This document shows positions 9,134 to 17,812 of a stretch of DNA of 64,000 nt, one piece after another (position 1 is the stretch's first letter; each line of letters opens with the position of its first letter). The stretch is taken from assembly GCF_900102905.1 (NCBI RefSeq), contig NZ_FNFV01000001.1:255501-319500 (forward strand), written 5' to 3'. The stretch comes from Meinhardsimonia xiamenensis. GTDB taxonomy: Bacteria > Pseudomonadota > Alphaproteobacteria > Rhodobacterales > Rhodobacteraceae. The notes below the pieces were generated by a model. That model did not search any database and was not told the origin of the DNA. It worked only from the letters and a program-made list of their open reading frames with translations. The position numbers and the translations under genes were made by a program.

Positions 9134-10174
9134 ATGGCGATTGCGACGCGGCACTGGGACAGACGGCGCGACGGCGGGCTGAGCTTCACCGAACTTGGCA
9201 TGGGCACGGCGCCGCTGGGCAACCTCTACCGCGCGGTCAGCGACGCGGAGGCGGAGGCGGTGCTCGAGCGCGCCTGGGCGGCGGGCGTGCGCTATTACGA
9301 CACCGCGCCGCTTTACGGCTTCGGGCTGGCCGAGACGCGGCTCAACCGTTTCCTGCGCGGCAAGCCGCGCGATGAATACGTGCTTTCAACCAAGGTGGGG
9401 CGGCTCCTGCGCGCCTGCCCGCCCGACGCCCGTGACGGGGTGGGCAAGTGGTTCGACGTGCCCTCGCGCCAGGAAGTGTACGACTACACCTATGACGGGG
9501 TGATGCGCAGCCTGGAGGCCTCGCTCGAACGGCTTGGACTGGACCGGGTGGACATCCTGTTTGCCCATGATCTTGACGTCTTCAACCATGGCACGCGGGA
9601 GGCGCTGGAAGGCCGGCTGACCGAGTTCATGGCCGGCGGCTATCGGGCGCTCGTGCATCTGCGCGAGCAGGGGGTGATCCGCGCCTTCGGCGCCGGCGTC
9701 AACGAGTGGCAGCCCTGCCAGTGGCTGGCCGAGCGGGGCGATTTCGACCTGTTCCTGCTTGCCGGGCGCTACACGCTGCTCGAACAGGAGGCGCTGGAGA
9801 GCTTCCTGCCGCTCTGCGAGAGCCGCGGCATCGGCATCGTCATCGGCGGGCCGTATAATTCGGGCATTCTCGCCACCGGGCCGGTGGAAGGCGCTCACTA
9901 CAACTACGATCTCGCACCGCCGGAGATTCTCGAGCGCGTCCGGCGGATCGAGGCGGTCTGCGCCCGCCATGGGGTGCGGCTCGTCGATGCGGCCTTCCGC
10001 TTTCCGCTCATGCATCCGGCGGTGGTCTCGGTGATACCGGGCGGTCAGGGGATGCCCGAGATGGAGTCGAACCTTGCCGCGCTCGAGGCGAGAATTCCGC
10101 CAGCGCTCTGGGCCGATCTCAAGGCCGAGGGGCTGATGCGCCCCGATGCGCCCACCGACGCGCCCACCGCCTGA
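9134..10174 (+). CDS. Aldo/keto reductase, sugar 1-dehydrogenase type
   Basis: NAD(P)-dependent aldo-keto reductase of 346 residues. The catalytic region is visible: YYDTAPLYGFGLAE (Asp and Tyr of the tetrad), STKVGRLL (Lys) and DILFAHDLD (His). The segment GMGTAPLGNLYR and the overall pattern resemble the D-threo-aldose / L-fucose 1-dehydrogenase and pyridoxal 4-dehydrogenase branch. Known members oxidise L-fucose or related sugars at C1 to the lactone. The neighbour 14 bases downstream is a fuconolactonase-like hydrolase, which fits an oxidative sugar-to-lactone-to-acid route. The exact substrate (L-fucose, L-galactose, D-arabinose or similar) is not determined. Confidence 0.85.
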   Translation: MAIATRHWDRRRDGGLSFTELGMGTAPLGNLYRAVSDAEAEAVLERAWAAGVRYYDTAPLYGFGLAETRLNRFLRGKPRDEYVLSTKVGRLLRACPPDARDGVGKWFDVPSRQEVYDYTYDGVMRSLEASLERLGLDRVDILFAHDLDVFNHGTREALEGRLTEFMAGGYRALVHLREQGVIRAFGAGVNEWQPCQWLAERGDFDLFLLAGRYTLLEQEALESFLPLCESRGIGIVIGGPYNSGILATGPVEGAHYNYDLAPPEILERVRRIEAVCARHGVRLVDAAFRFPLMHPAVVSVIPGGQGMPEMESNLAALEARIPPALWADLKAEGLMRPDAPTDAPTA

Positions 10175-10187
10175 GGAGGACGGCAGG

Positions 10188-11033
10188 ATGCGGATCGACG
10201 CCCATCAGCACTACTGGAACCCCGCCCGCGGCGACTATGGCTGGATGCCGCGCGACAATGCCACGCTCAACCGGGTGTGGCTGCCGCGCGATCTCAGGCC
10301 CCATCTCGACCGGCACGGGATTGCCGCCACGGTGCTGGTGCAGGCCGCGCCCAGCGTGCAGGAAACCGAATACATGCTGGGCATCGCCGATGCCACGGAC
10401 AGCGTCGTCGGCGTCGTGGGCTGGGTGGATTTCGAGCGCCCCGACCAGCGCGCCGAACTCGAGCGGCTCGCGCGCCATCCCAAGTTCAAGGGCGTGCGCC
10501 CCATGATCCAGGACATCCCCGATGTGAACTGGATGCTGCGCGACGACGTGCAGTGGGGCTTCCGCGCCGTCTGCGAGCTTGACCTCGCCTTCGATGCCCT
10601 CGGCTTTCCTCAGCATCTGGCGAACTTTCTCGAGCTGTTCAGGCGCTACCCGGCGATGCGAGTGGTGATCGATCACTGCATGAAGCCCCGCATCCGCGAT
10701 CATGCCGCCCGGCCCGAGCTGATGCGCGCATGGGCCGAGGGAATGAGCCGCATTGCGGGCGAGACCGGCGCCTTCGTCAAGCTTTCGGGCCTCGTGACGG
10801 AAGCCGCCGAAGGATGGACGCTCGACGATCTTGCCCCCTGCGTGGAGCATGTGCTCAGGGAATTCGGCCCCGAGCGGGTGATGTGGGGCTCGGACTGGCC
10901 GGTGTGCCTGTTGCGCGCAAGCTACGACGACTGGCGCGCCGCCGCCGAAGCATTGACGGCGGGGCTTTCCGAGACGGAGCGTGCGCGCGTCTTCGGTGGC
11001 ACCGCGGCGGCCTTCTACCGGCTTGGGACGTGA
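10188..11033 (+). CDS. Amidohydrolase family, L-fuconolactonase-like
   Basis: Metal-dependent hydrolase of 281 residues of the amidohydrolase-2 (COG3618) type. It begins with MRIDAHQHYWNPARGDYGWM, the signature of L-fuconolactonases and L-rhamnono-lactonases, and ends with a VMWGSDWPVC motif (catalytic Asp) followed by a short helix. The ATG is preceded by GAGGAGG. It lies 13 bases after the aldo-keto reductase stop in the same operon. The likely role is hydrolysis of the sugar lactone produced by that enzyme to the open-chain acid. Enzymes for the next step (fuconate dehydratase and so on) are not in the window, so the pathway must continue elsewhere or differ. Confidence 0.87.
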   Translation: MRIDAHQHYWNPARGDYGWMPRDNATLNRVWLPRDLRPHLDRHGIAATVLVQAAPSVQETEYMLGIADATDSVVGVVGWVDFERPDQRAELERLARHPKFKGVRPMIQDIPDVNWMLRDDVQWGFRAVCELDLAFDALGFPQHLANFLELFRRYPAMRVVIDHCMKPRIRDHAARPELMRAWAEGMSRIAGETGAFVKLSGLVTEAAEGWTLDDLAPCVEHVLREFGPERVMWGSDWPVCLLRASYDDWRAAAEALTAGLSETERARVFGGTAAAFYRLGT

Positions 11034-11062
11034 AAGAGAGGCGAGACGGCGGGATAGACGGC

Positions 11063-11114
11063 CGGACAGGCGGGCGGACAGGCGGGCGGAAAGCGGGGGG
11101 CGGAAAGCGGGGGG
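11063..11114. repeat. G-rich tandem repeats in a convergent gap
   Basis: Two copies of a 12-base unit (CGGACAGGCGGG, 11063-11086) are followed at once by two copies of a related 14-base unit (CGGAAAGCGGGGGG, 11087-11114). They fill most of the 98-base gap between the convergent amidohydrolase and permease genes. G-runs of three to six bases repeat at short intervals, so the plus strand could form a G-quadruplex. There is no ordinary stem with a T-run, so any terminator role is speculative. Confidence 0.8.
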
Positions 11115-11131
11115 CGGACGCCTCGGCGGGC

Positions 11132-12052
11132 CTACTTCACCGCCCCCGCCGCCATCCCGCGAATGATGTAGCGCTCGAGCAGGATGCCGATGATCACGAG
11201 CGGCAGGATCGCCGCCGTCGCCAGGGCCGCCATTGCCCACCAGTTGATGCCCTGGCTTCCGGTCTGGCTGGCCAGCATCACGGGCAGCGTCTTGGCCTCG
11301 GTGGAGGTCAGCAGAGCGGCGAAGAAGTATTCGTTCCAGGTCAGGGTGAGGCTGAGGATGAAGGCCGCCACCATGCCGGGCAGGGCGATCGGCAGAACGA
11401 TGGTGAGGAACGCCCCCCATACCGACAGCCCGTCGACGAGTGCCGCCTCCTCGAGCTCCACCGGGATCGACTGGAACTGGTCGCGCATGATCCAGATGAC
11501 GATGGGCAGCACCGTCAGCGTGTAGAGCAGGATCAGCCCGATGCGGGTGTCGAGCAGGTCAAGTTCCTTGTAGAGCACGAGGAAAGGCAGCGCGAGCACC
11601 ACCGGCGGCAGGATCAGCTGCGACAGGAAGAAGAACGAGATGTCGGGATTGCGCATGAAGCCGAAGCGGTAGCTGAAGCGGCTGAGCCCGTAGGCCGCGC
11701 AGGAGCCGAGGATGACGGCAAGGCTCGAGGCGCCGAGCGCGACGATGGCCGAGTTGGTGAAGCGCTTGAGAAACTCGGCCCGCACGGTGCTCTCCTGCCC
11801 CCACGTGTCGGGGGAGAGGCCGAGCGAGCGCCAGCCAAGCCATTTCGGCGTGAAGTCCCAGAACGGGATCAGGTTGCCCTTCATCACGTCGGGGGCGGTC
11901 TTGAAGCTGGTGGTGATGGTCCAGTAGATCGGGAAAAGGCAGATGACCGTCCACAGGATCAGGATGGCGTAGATGACCAGCCTGCCGCTCCACCAGCGCG
12001 CCCTGTAGGCCAGATCGACCGGGTGGTCGTGAAAGATCTGCGTGCCTGACAT
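11132..12052 (-). CDS. Carbohydrate ABC transporter permease (MalG-type)
   Basis: Inner-membrane permease of 306 residues, CUT1 class. A first membrane helix lies near residues 25-46 (RLVIYAILILWTVICLFPIY). A large periplasmic loop is followed by five more hydrophobic segments. The cytoplasmic EAA loop that contacts the ATPase is clear (EEAALVDGLSVWGAF, then LPIALPG). It is the last gene of the leftward operon binding protein - permease 1 - permease 2, 20 bases after permease 1. The expected ATPase is the divergent ugpC/msmK-like gene at 15.2 kb. Confidence 0.92.
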   Translation of the reverse strand: MSGTQIFHDHPVDLAYRARWWSGRLVIYAILILWTVICLFPIYWTITTSFKTAPDVMKGNLIPFWDFTPKWLGWRSLGLSPDTWGQESTVRAEFLKRFTNSAIVALGASSLAVILGSCAAYGLSRFSYRFGFMRNPDISFFFLSQLILPPVVLALPFLVLYKELDLLDTRIGLILLYTLTVLPIVIWIMRDQFQSIPVELEEAALVDGLSVWGAFLTIVLPIALPGMVAAFILSLTLTWNEYFFAALLTSTEAKTLPVMLASQTGSQGINWWAMAALATAAILPLVIIGILLERYIIRGMAAGAVK

Positions 12053-12072
12053 GCTGTCTGCGCTCCGGGCCT

Positions 12073-13191
12073 TCAGTATCTGGGGTTCATCCAGCGGTCG
12101 ACGAGTTTCATGAACACGGTGATGGCGACGACGATCACCACAAGATAGACGAGCGCCAGCAGCGTGCCGTAACCGACGTTCGAGCGGTCGCGGTATTCGC
12201 GGAAGATGAAGGAGGTGACGCTGTCGGTCGCGCCGCCCGGGCCGCCGGAGGTGACGTTGATGATGATGTCGGCGAGCTTGAGCTTGAAGATGATGCGGAT
12301 CAGGATCGCCGTGATCGACACCGGCAGCATCAGCGGAAAGGTCACTTCCCAGAACCGCCGCCAGGCGCTGGCGCCGTCGACCTCCGCGGCCTCGGTCAGC
12401 TCGCGCGGAATGGCCTGAAGCCCGGCAAGCAGCATGATCATCATGAAGGGGATGTAGGTCCAGGCATCCATCGCCTCGATGGTGAGCCGGGCGATCAGCG
12501 GATCGCCGAAGAACGAGGGCCGCTCCCAGCCGAGTTCGCGGGCGAGCCGGGCGACCGGGCCGAAGCGCACTTCGAGCATCGACTTGCCCACCATCCAGCT
12601 CACGGCCACCGGCGAGAGCATGAGCGGCAAGAGAAACGCCACGCGAAAGAACTTGCGTGCCCTGATCTGGCCGGCAAGGATCAATGCAAGGCCGAACGCG
12701 ATCACATACTCGACCGAGATCATGCCCGTGTACCAGAGCATGTTGCGCATGGCGTTCCAGTAGAACGGATCGCTCAGCATCTGGCGGAAGTTGTCGAGCC
12801 CGTTGAAGCGCGGGCCGCTGAGCGAGGAGAGGTTCCAGTCAGACAGCGCGATGGCGACGGCGAAGATCAGCGGAAACACCACCATCGCCACCACGAACAG
12901 CACCGCGGGCAGGATGAAGAGCGCCCGCTTTCCGCGCTCGCCGCGGGTGAGCACCTGGGCGGTGCAGAAGGCCACCGCCCAGGCGAGATAGGCATAGAGC
13001 GCCGGGCGCCAGTTCGGCACGTCAAGCGCGATGAGCCCGAAGCGGCCGAGCGCGAGCAGGGCGAAGACGGCGACCATGACCGCCGCCCCGCCCCAGACGA
13101 GCACCGCACCGAGACGGCGGCGCCAGGGCGCAATCCTGTCCTCGAACACCACATGCAGCCGGTCGCCCATGTCGTGCCTGCCTGCGCTCAT
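12073..13191 (-). CDS. Carbohydrate ABC transporter permease (MalF/UgpA-type)
   Basis: Inner-membrane permease of 372 residues, longer than the usual ~300 because of two extra hydrophobic segments at the N-terminus (residues ~27-47 and ~65-82) before the core starting at ALFILPAVLFVVAMVVFPLI. The EAA loop reads TEAAEVDGASAWRRF followed by VTFPLMLP. It pairs with the MalG-type permease downstream to form the channel of a sugar importer. An internal ATG at codon 8 (MGDRLHVV) is an alternative start. A gap of 62 bases separates it from the binding-protein gene, room for post-transcriptional control of stoichiometry as in other CUT1 operons. Confidence 0.9.
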   Translation of the reverse strand: MSAGRHDMGDRLHVVFEDRIAPWRRRLGAVLVWGGAAVMVAVFALLALGRFGLIALDVPNWRPALYAYLAWAVAFCTAQVLTRGERGKRALFILPAVLFVVAMVVFPLIFAVAIALSDWNLSSLSGPRFNGLDNFRQMLSDPFYWNAMRNMLWYTGMISVEYVIAFGLALILAGQIRARKFFRVAFLLPLMLSPVAVSWMVGKSMLEVRFGPVARLARELGWERPSFFGDPLIARLTIEAMDAWTYIPFMMIMLLAGLQAIPRELTEAAEVDGASAWRRFWEVTFPLMLPVSITAILIRIIFKLKLADIIINVTSGGPGGATDSVTSFIFREYRDRSNVGYGTLLALVYLVVIVVAITVFMKLVDRWMNPRY

Positions 13192-13253
13192 CGTCCGCCG
13201 CTCCGTTCCATCACGTTCAGCCCGGTTGCAGTCCCGTCACCCTGTCGCCGGGC

Positions 13254-14903
13254 TCAGAGCCCGAGCGAGGCGCGGTAGAGCTTCAGCTGCTGCTCGCGGC
13301 CGATCTGATCGGTGATCTTCTCCCAGGCGGCGGCGATGGCATCGGCCGTCTCCTGGGCAGAGGCGTACTGCCCGGCGAAGCCCTTCGCGAGCTCGTCCTC
13401 GGCCACCGAGTAGTACTGGAAGATGCCGGGAATGCGCGGCTCGATGGCGGCGTTCGGGTGGTTGTAGCTGTCGCGGTTCGAGCCGAGGTAATCCTCGATG
13501 AAGGCGCGGTCGTAGCCCGCCGCTTCCCACTCGTCGTAATTGAAGTGCGAGTTGCGGTAGGGCTGGAAGCCCGACGGATAGGCCGACGCCCAGAGCGAGA
13601 TGTCCTTGCCGCCCAGATGCGCCGCCGCCGACCATGCGGCCTTCTTCTTCTTCGGGTCGCCATCGACCGTGGCCATGACGTAGATGCCCCAGCCGATGTA
13701 GGCCATGTTCGGCGCCTCGTTGTATTCGTTCACCCACTGGCCCGTCGCGCGGTCATAGTAGCGTTCGGAGCCGGGGTTGATGCCGAAGCCGACGACGTCG
13801 CCCACCACCGAGGTGTCGGAGGTGCGCGCATTCGAACCCACGTCGCCCCACCACATCAGCATCGAGCCGGTGCCGGCCAGGAACTGCTGGAAGGCGGTGG
13901 TGCCCGGATCGGCGTTGATCTGGTCGGGCGGGTAGACGTCGGCGGCGATCAGGTCCATCACGTCCTGGATCGCCTGCACCCAGCCGGGGGTGTTGACGAG
14001 CGGCTTCATCGTGTCGGGGTCGAACAGCCACACCGGGTCGCCCGGCTTCTTCACGTAGGCGGTGGCGCGGTTCTCGATGAAGTAGAAGCCGAAGCCGCCC
14101 CAGCCCTTCAGCGGGTCGAGATAGCCGTAGGCCTCGAGCCCGGTGAGCGGGTCGGTCTTGCCCTTGAGCGCCTTGGTGATCTCGTTGACCTCCTGCCATG
14201 TTTTCGGCACATCGCGCCCCGTCACCGAACCCGGGCCGAAATAGTCGGTGCGATAGGCGAAGGTGTGGCAGTCGCCGTCGATCGAGACGCGGTGGGTCTT
14301 CCCGTTCCAGGTGCCGACCGGCGCCTTGAGGTAATCGACGTAGTCATCCATGTCGATGATGTCGGCGACCCATCCCGGCATCTCCGAGGCCATGCCGCGG
14401 CCCAGCACGTCGCCCTCGAAGGGCGCGCCCATCTCGAGGATGTCAAAATCGACCGTGCCGGTGGCGATGGACTGCTGCAGGCGGGCGTTGTAGTCGGCCT
14501 GAGCGAGGTCGATCCAGTTGATCTTGGCGCCGGTATATCTCTCCCACGGCTTGAGGAAGCCGCGGAACAGGAAGTTGTGCAGGTTCTGGTTGTTGAGCCC
14601 CATGAAGGTGAGCTCGACGCCCTTGAACTCGCCTTCTGCGACCACCTCCTTGACGGGGCCCATGCACATCTCGCCGACCTTCTGCCAGTCGGCATCGGTG
14701 GGGCTGCCCATGCCCACGCCCGGGATCTTCAGGATCGCGGCGCGCAGCGACTCATGCGCCGCGGCCCAGGCCGGACGGACGCTGACACCCGTGGACACGC
14801 CCGAGAAGGCCGCGACCGCTCCGGTTGCCGCCGCGCCCTTGAGCATGTTGCGCCGGCTGATCTTGCCGGCCTTCATCATCGCTTCGTAGATCTCGCGTCT
14901 CAT
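13254..14903 (-). CDS. Sugar ABC transporter substrate-binding protein, Tat-exported
   Basis: Extracellular solute-binding protein (family 1) of 549 residues. Residues 1-48 form a twin-arginine signal: ISRRNMLKG around positions 15-23, a hydrophobic stretch GAAATGAVAAFSG and a cleavage site near PAWAA. The mature protein has Trp/Tyr-rich binding-protein character (GWGGFGFYFIENRA, GSMLMWWGDVGSN). It is larger than the ~420-residue norm for sugar-binding proteins. The ATG has GGAGGAGAG upstream. It is first in the leftward transporter operon. Tat export means that it folds before export, which is uncommon for this family but known in alphaproteobacteria. Confidence 0.92.
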   Translation of the reverse strand: MRREIYEAMMKAGKISRRNMLKGAAATGAVAAFSGVSTGVSVRPAWAAAHESLRAAILKIPGVGMGSPTDADWQKVGEMCMGPVKEVVAEGEFKGVELTFMGLNNQNLHNFLFRGFLKPWERYTGAKINWIDLAQADYNARLQQSIATGTVDFDILEMGAPFEGDVLGRGMASEMPGWVADIIDMDDYVDYLKAPVGTWNGKTHRVSIDGDCHTFAYRTDYFGPGSVTGRDVPKTWQEVNEITKALKGKTDPLTGLEAYGYLDPLKGWGGFGFYFIENRATAYVKKPGDPVWLFDPDTMKPLVNTPGWVQAIQDVMDLIAADVYPPDQINADPGTTAFQQFLAGTGSMLMWWGDVGSNARTSDTSVVGDVVGFGINPGSERYYDRATGQWVNEYNEAPNMAYIGWGIYVMATVDGDPKKKKAAWSAAAHLGGKDISLWASAYPSGFQPYRNSHFNYDEWEAAGYDRAFIEDYLGSNRDSYNHPNAAIEPRIPGIFQYYSVAEDELAKGFAGQYASAQETADAIAAAWEKITDQIGREQQLKLYRASLGL

Positions 14904-15085
14904 TGGTCTCTCCTCCCAAACGCCGGGGTGCCATGACCCCCGGTCCTCTCGCCCGGCCCGCACGCCGAGCATGCGCGGGGCCGCGGCAGTTTCGCGTTGT
15001 CGTGCCTTCAGCCGCCCGTCACGGGCAGGCCCACGGGAAGGCCCTCGTGAACTGTCTCAGTCGACCCCCCGGCCTGTCAAGAGGT

Positions 15086-15103
15086 TGACATGTTAGCATG
15101 ACA
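15086..15103. promoter_or_regulatory. Palindromic operator candidate in the divergent transporter promoter
   Basis: An 18-base imperfect palindrome, TGACATGTTAGCATGACA, with half-sites TG-CATG and CATG-CA around a TTAG centre. It sits in the 272-base gap between the binding-protein operon and the rightward ATPase operon, about 75 bases before the rightward start. The overlapping TTGACA (15085-15090) could be a -35 element, but no good -10 is seen at 16-18 bases. Size and symmetry suit a LacI- or GntR-type repressor. The core TAGCATG recurs at 9041-9047. Confidence 0.5.
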
Positions 15104-15175
15104 ATGCGTGGACACGGCGCCGCCGCTGTGCCTATTCTCGAGCCGGGAAGGCAACATCGGCGCGCGGGAGGAAGC

Positions 15176-16267
15176 ATGGCCGAAGTCACGATACGCGAGG
15201 TGCGCAAGACCTATGGCGCGATGGAGGTCATCCACGGCCTCAGCTTCGACATCGCCGACGGCGAGTTCATGGTGCTGGTCGGGCCATCCGGGTGCGGAAA
15301 GTCGACGCTTCTGCGCATGATCGCGGGGCTTGAGGAGATCAGCGCCGGCACCATCGCCATCGGCGGACGGGTGGTGAACGGGCTCCCGCCCTCCAAACGC
15401 GACATCGCCATGGTGTTTCAGAACTATGCGCTCTACCCGCACAAGACGGTGGCGGCGAACATGGCCTTCAGCCTGCGGATGCGCGGGATGGACAAGGCCG
15501 AGATCGAGCGGCGCGTGCGCGACGCGGCGGCGATTCTCGGACTCACCGACTATCTCGACCGCTATCCGCGCGCGCTGTCGGGCGGGCAGCGCCAGCGCGT
15601 GGCCATGGGGCGGGCGATCGTGCGCGATCCGCAGGTGTTCCTGTTCGACGAGCCGTTGTCGAACCTCGACGCCAAGCTCAGGGTGCAGATGCGCGCCGAG
15701 ATCCGCGAGTTGCACCAGCGGCTGCGCACCACCACCGTCTACGTCACCCACGATCAGATCGAGGCCATGACCATGGCTGACCGGATCGTGGTGATGAACG
15801 CCGGCCATATCGAGCAGATCGGCGCGCCGCTCGAACTTTACGACCGGCCGGCGAACCGGTTCGTCGCCGGCTTCATCGGCTCGCCCTCCATGAACTTCAT
15901 CGGCGCGCGCATCGCCGGGGAGGGCGGGGCGCCGGTGGCCGACATCGGGGGCGTCAACCTCCCCCTCGAGCCTGGGCCGGGAATCGAGCCCGGGCGCGAG
16001 GTGGTGCTCGGTATCCGCCCCGAGCACCTGCAGCTCGCCGATTCGGGCATCGCCGTGACGGTGGCGGTGGTGGAGCCGACCGGCTCGGAAACCCATGTTG
16101 TCACGCGTCACGGCGATGACGAGATCGTCGCCGTGTTCCGCGAGCGGCACCGCTTCGGAGTTGGCCAGAAGCTGCATCTGCGCCCCGCGCCCGGCATGAT
16201 ACATGTCTTCGATGCCGGCCCCGGCGGCGCACGGCTTGGCGGGCAGGGCGGCCGAGACGCCGGCTGA
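15176..16267 (+). CDS. ugpC: Sugar ABC transporter ATP-binding protein (UgpC/MsmK-type)
   Basis: Cytoplasmic ATPase of 363 residues for the CUT1 importer encoded divergently. Walker A is [11 protein letters not shown] (about residues 36-46), the Q-loop follows in [10 protein letters not shown], the signature is [14 protein letters not shown] and Walker B is [13 protein letters not shown], with switch His in YVTHDQIEA. The C-terminal ~120 residues form the OB-type regulatory domain (GIRPEHLQL). The ATG has GGGAGG upstream. It starts a rightward operon with the FucU-like mutarotase and ribokinase. The symbol is by family similarity; the cargo here is a sugar of unknown identity, not shown to be glycerol 3-phosphate. 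Confidence 0.9.
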   Translation: MAEVTIREVRKTYGAMEVIHGLSFDIADGEFMVLVGPSGCGKSTLLRMIAGLEEISAGTIAIGGRVVNGLPPSKRDIAMVFQNYALYPHKTVAANMAFSLRMRGMDKAEIERRVRDAAAILGLTDYLDRYPRALSGGQRQRVAMGRAIVRDPQVFLFDEPLSNLDAKLRVQMRAEIRELHQRLRTTTVYVTHDQIEAMTMADRIVVMNAGHIEQIGAPLELYDRPANRFVAGFIGSPSMNFIGARIAGEGGAPVADIGGVNLPLEPGPGIEPGREVVLGIRPEHLQLADSGIAVTVAVVEPTGSETHVVTRHGDDEIVAVFRERHRFGVGQKLHLRPAPGMIHVFDAGPGGARLGGQGGRDAG

Positions 16268-16296
16268 GATGCAAACGCGAAGGGAGGAGACAGGGA

Positions 16297-16755
16297 ATGC
16301 TCAAGGGAATCGACCCCCGGCTCAACGCCGATGTGCTCTATGCGCTCCGGGCGATGGGCCATGGCGATCTTCTGGTGATCGCGGACGCCAACTTTCCGTC
16401 GGACTCGGTGGCGCGCCACACGGTGCTGGGTGAGCTTCTGCGCATGGACAATCTGACCGCGGCCGAGGCCGTCGAGGCGATTCTTTCGGTGTTTCCGCTT
16501 GACACCTTCGTGGATGATTTCGCCGGGCGCATGGAAATCGTCGGCGAGCCCGACACCATCCCGCCGGTGCAGGCCGAGGTGCAGGCCGCCATCGATGCCG
16601 CCGAGGGCCGGCACCGGCCCATGGTCGGCATCGAGAGGTTTGCCTTCTACGATCTCGCCCGAACCGCCTATGCTGTGATCCAGACCGGGGAGAGGCGCTT
16701 TTACGGCTGCTTCACCCTGCGCAAGGGCGTGATCCCGCCCGAGGGGGAAGATTGA
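16297..16755 (+). CDS. RbsD/FucU family sugar mutarotase
   Basis: Protein of 152 residues with the family signature near the start, MLKGIDPRLNADVLYALRAM followed by GHGDLLVIADANFPS. The His in MGHGD and the C-terminal Tyr and Arg region (FYGCFTLRKG) fit the FucU branch better than RbsD. FucU interconverts alpha and beta anomers of L-fucose and related sugars, RbsD the pyranose and furanose forms of ribose. It lies between the transporter ATPase and the ribokinase. That placement suggests it supplies the correct sugar form to the aldo-keto reductase or the kinase. AGGGAGGAG precedes the ATG. Confidence 0.88.
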   Translation: MLKGIDPRLNADVLYALRAMGHGDLLVIADANFPSDSVARHTVLGELLRMDNLTAAEAVEAILSVFPLDTFVDDFAGRMEIVGEPDTIPPVQAEVQAAIDAAEGRHRPMVGIERFAFYDLARTAYAVIQTGERRFYGCFTLRKGVIPPEGED

Positions 16756-16782
16756 CGCGGCTGCGATGAGGAGGGCCCAGAA

Positions 16783-17715
16783 ATGACCGGCAAGCCCGTT
16801 GCGATTCTCGGCGTTTTCGTCGCCGACACCGCCTATCGCGCCGAGCGCCAGCCGCGGATGGGCGAGACCATACTCGGCCGTGCCTTCGCGCTCGGGCCCG
16901 GAGGCAAGGGGTCGAACCAGGCGGTGGCGGCGGCGCGTGCGGGGGGCAATGTGCGCATGCTCACCAAGCTCGGGCGCGACACCTTCGCCGAGATGGCCCT
17001 GCAGACCTGGGCCGAGGCAGGGGTGAAACCCGAGGTGACCCGGCACGCCGAGGGCTACACCGGCGCGGCCTACATCTTTGTCGAGGAGGCGACAGGCGAG
17101 AACGCCATCATCGTCTGTCCCGGCATCGCCCGCACCATCTCGCCGCAGGATGTGGAGCGCTGGAGGGAGGCGATCGCCACGTCGGGCGTGTTCATGACCC
17201 AGCTCGAGCAGCCGCTCGACGCGGCCCAGCGGGCGCTGGCGATCGCGCGTGAGGCGGGGGCGGTGACCATTCTCAACCCCGCGCCCGCCGCGCCGTTGCC
17301 TGCCGGCATGCTGGCACTGTGCGACTACGTCACCCCCAACGAGTCGGAGGCCGAGGCGCTGACCGGCGTGAGCGTGGCCAGCCTCTCCGATGCCGAGCGC
17401 GCCGCCGATGCGCTGCTGGCGCAGGGTGCGCGCGCGGCGGTGATCACGCTGGGCGAGCGCGGCGCGCTCTACCGCGATGGCGCGCGCACGGTGCATGTGC
17501 CCGCCTTCGACGCCGGCCCGGTGGTGGAGACAACCGGCGCGGGCGACGCCTTCAACGGCGGTTTCGCCGTTGCCCTGTCGGAGGGCGCCGACCCCGTGGA
17601 AGCGGTGCGCTTCGGCTGCGCGACGGCGGCGATTTCGGTCACCCGGCCCGGCACCGCGCCGTCGATGCCGCGCCGTGAGGAGATCGAGGCGCTCCTGTCC
17701 GGCGCCGGCGGGTGA
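16783..17715 (+). CDS. rbsK: Ribokinase-like PfkB-family sugar kinase
   Basis: Cytoplasmic kinase of 310 residues. Both PfkB signatures are present: [17 protein letters not shown] (residues ~38-54) and the C-terminal [17 protein letters not shown] with the catalytic Asp. NPAPAAPLP and [12 protein letters not shown] also match ribokinases. It is the last gene of the rightward ATPase - mutarotase - kinase operon, 27 bases after the mutarotase. Ribokinase is the nearest family by pattern, but the real substrate may be another pentose or deoxysugar, given the fucose-type enzymes in the same locus. Confidence 0.85.
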   Translation: MTGKPVAILGVFVADTAYRAERQPRMGETILGRAFALGPGGKGSNQAVAAARAGGNVRMLTKLGRDTFAEMALQTWAEAGVKPEVTRHAEGYTGAAYIFVEEATGENAIIVCPGIARTISPQDVERWREAIATSGVFMTQLEQPLDAAQRALAIAREAGAVTILNPAPAAPLPAGMLALCDYVTPNESEAEALTGVSVASLSDAERAADALLAQGARAAVITLGERGALYRDGARTVHVPAFDAGPVVETTGAGDAFNGGFAVALSEGADPVEAVRFGCATAAISVTRPGTAPSMPRREEIEALLSGAGG

Positions 17716-17727
17716 GCGCGGCGGGGC

Positions 17728-17756
17728 CTGTCGCGCAATCGTCGCCGATCCGTCAC
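17728..17756 (+). promoter_or_regulatory. Pho-box-like direct repeats
   Basis: Three 7-base units spaced exactly 11 bases apart: CTGTCGC (17728), TCGTCGC (17739) and CCGTCAC (17750), each followed by a 4-base spacer. This is the architecture of PhoB-binding sites (CTGTCAT-N4-CTGTCAT). It lies 57 bases before the start of the glycerophosphodiesterase gene. A CATTAC at 17762-17767 is a weak -10 candidate. Phosphate-starvation control is inferred. Confidence 0.55.
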
Positions 17757-17812
17757 ACGGCCATTACGGGGTGCGGGCATCCTCCGGTCGCCAGCCACAA
17801 CCGGAGGACAAC

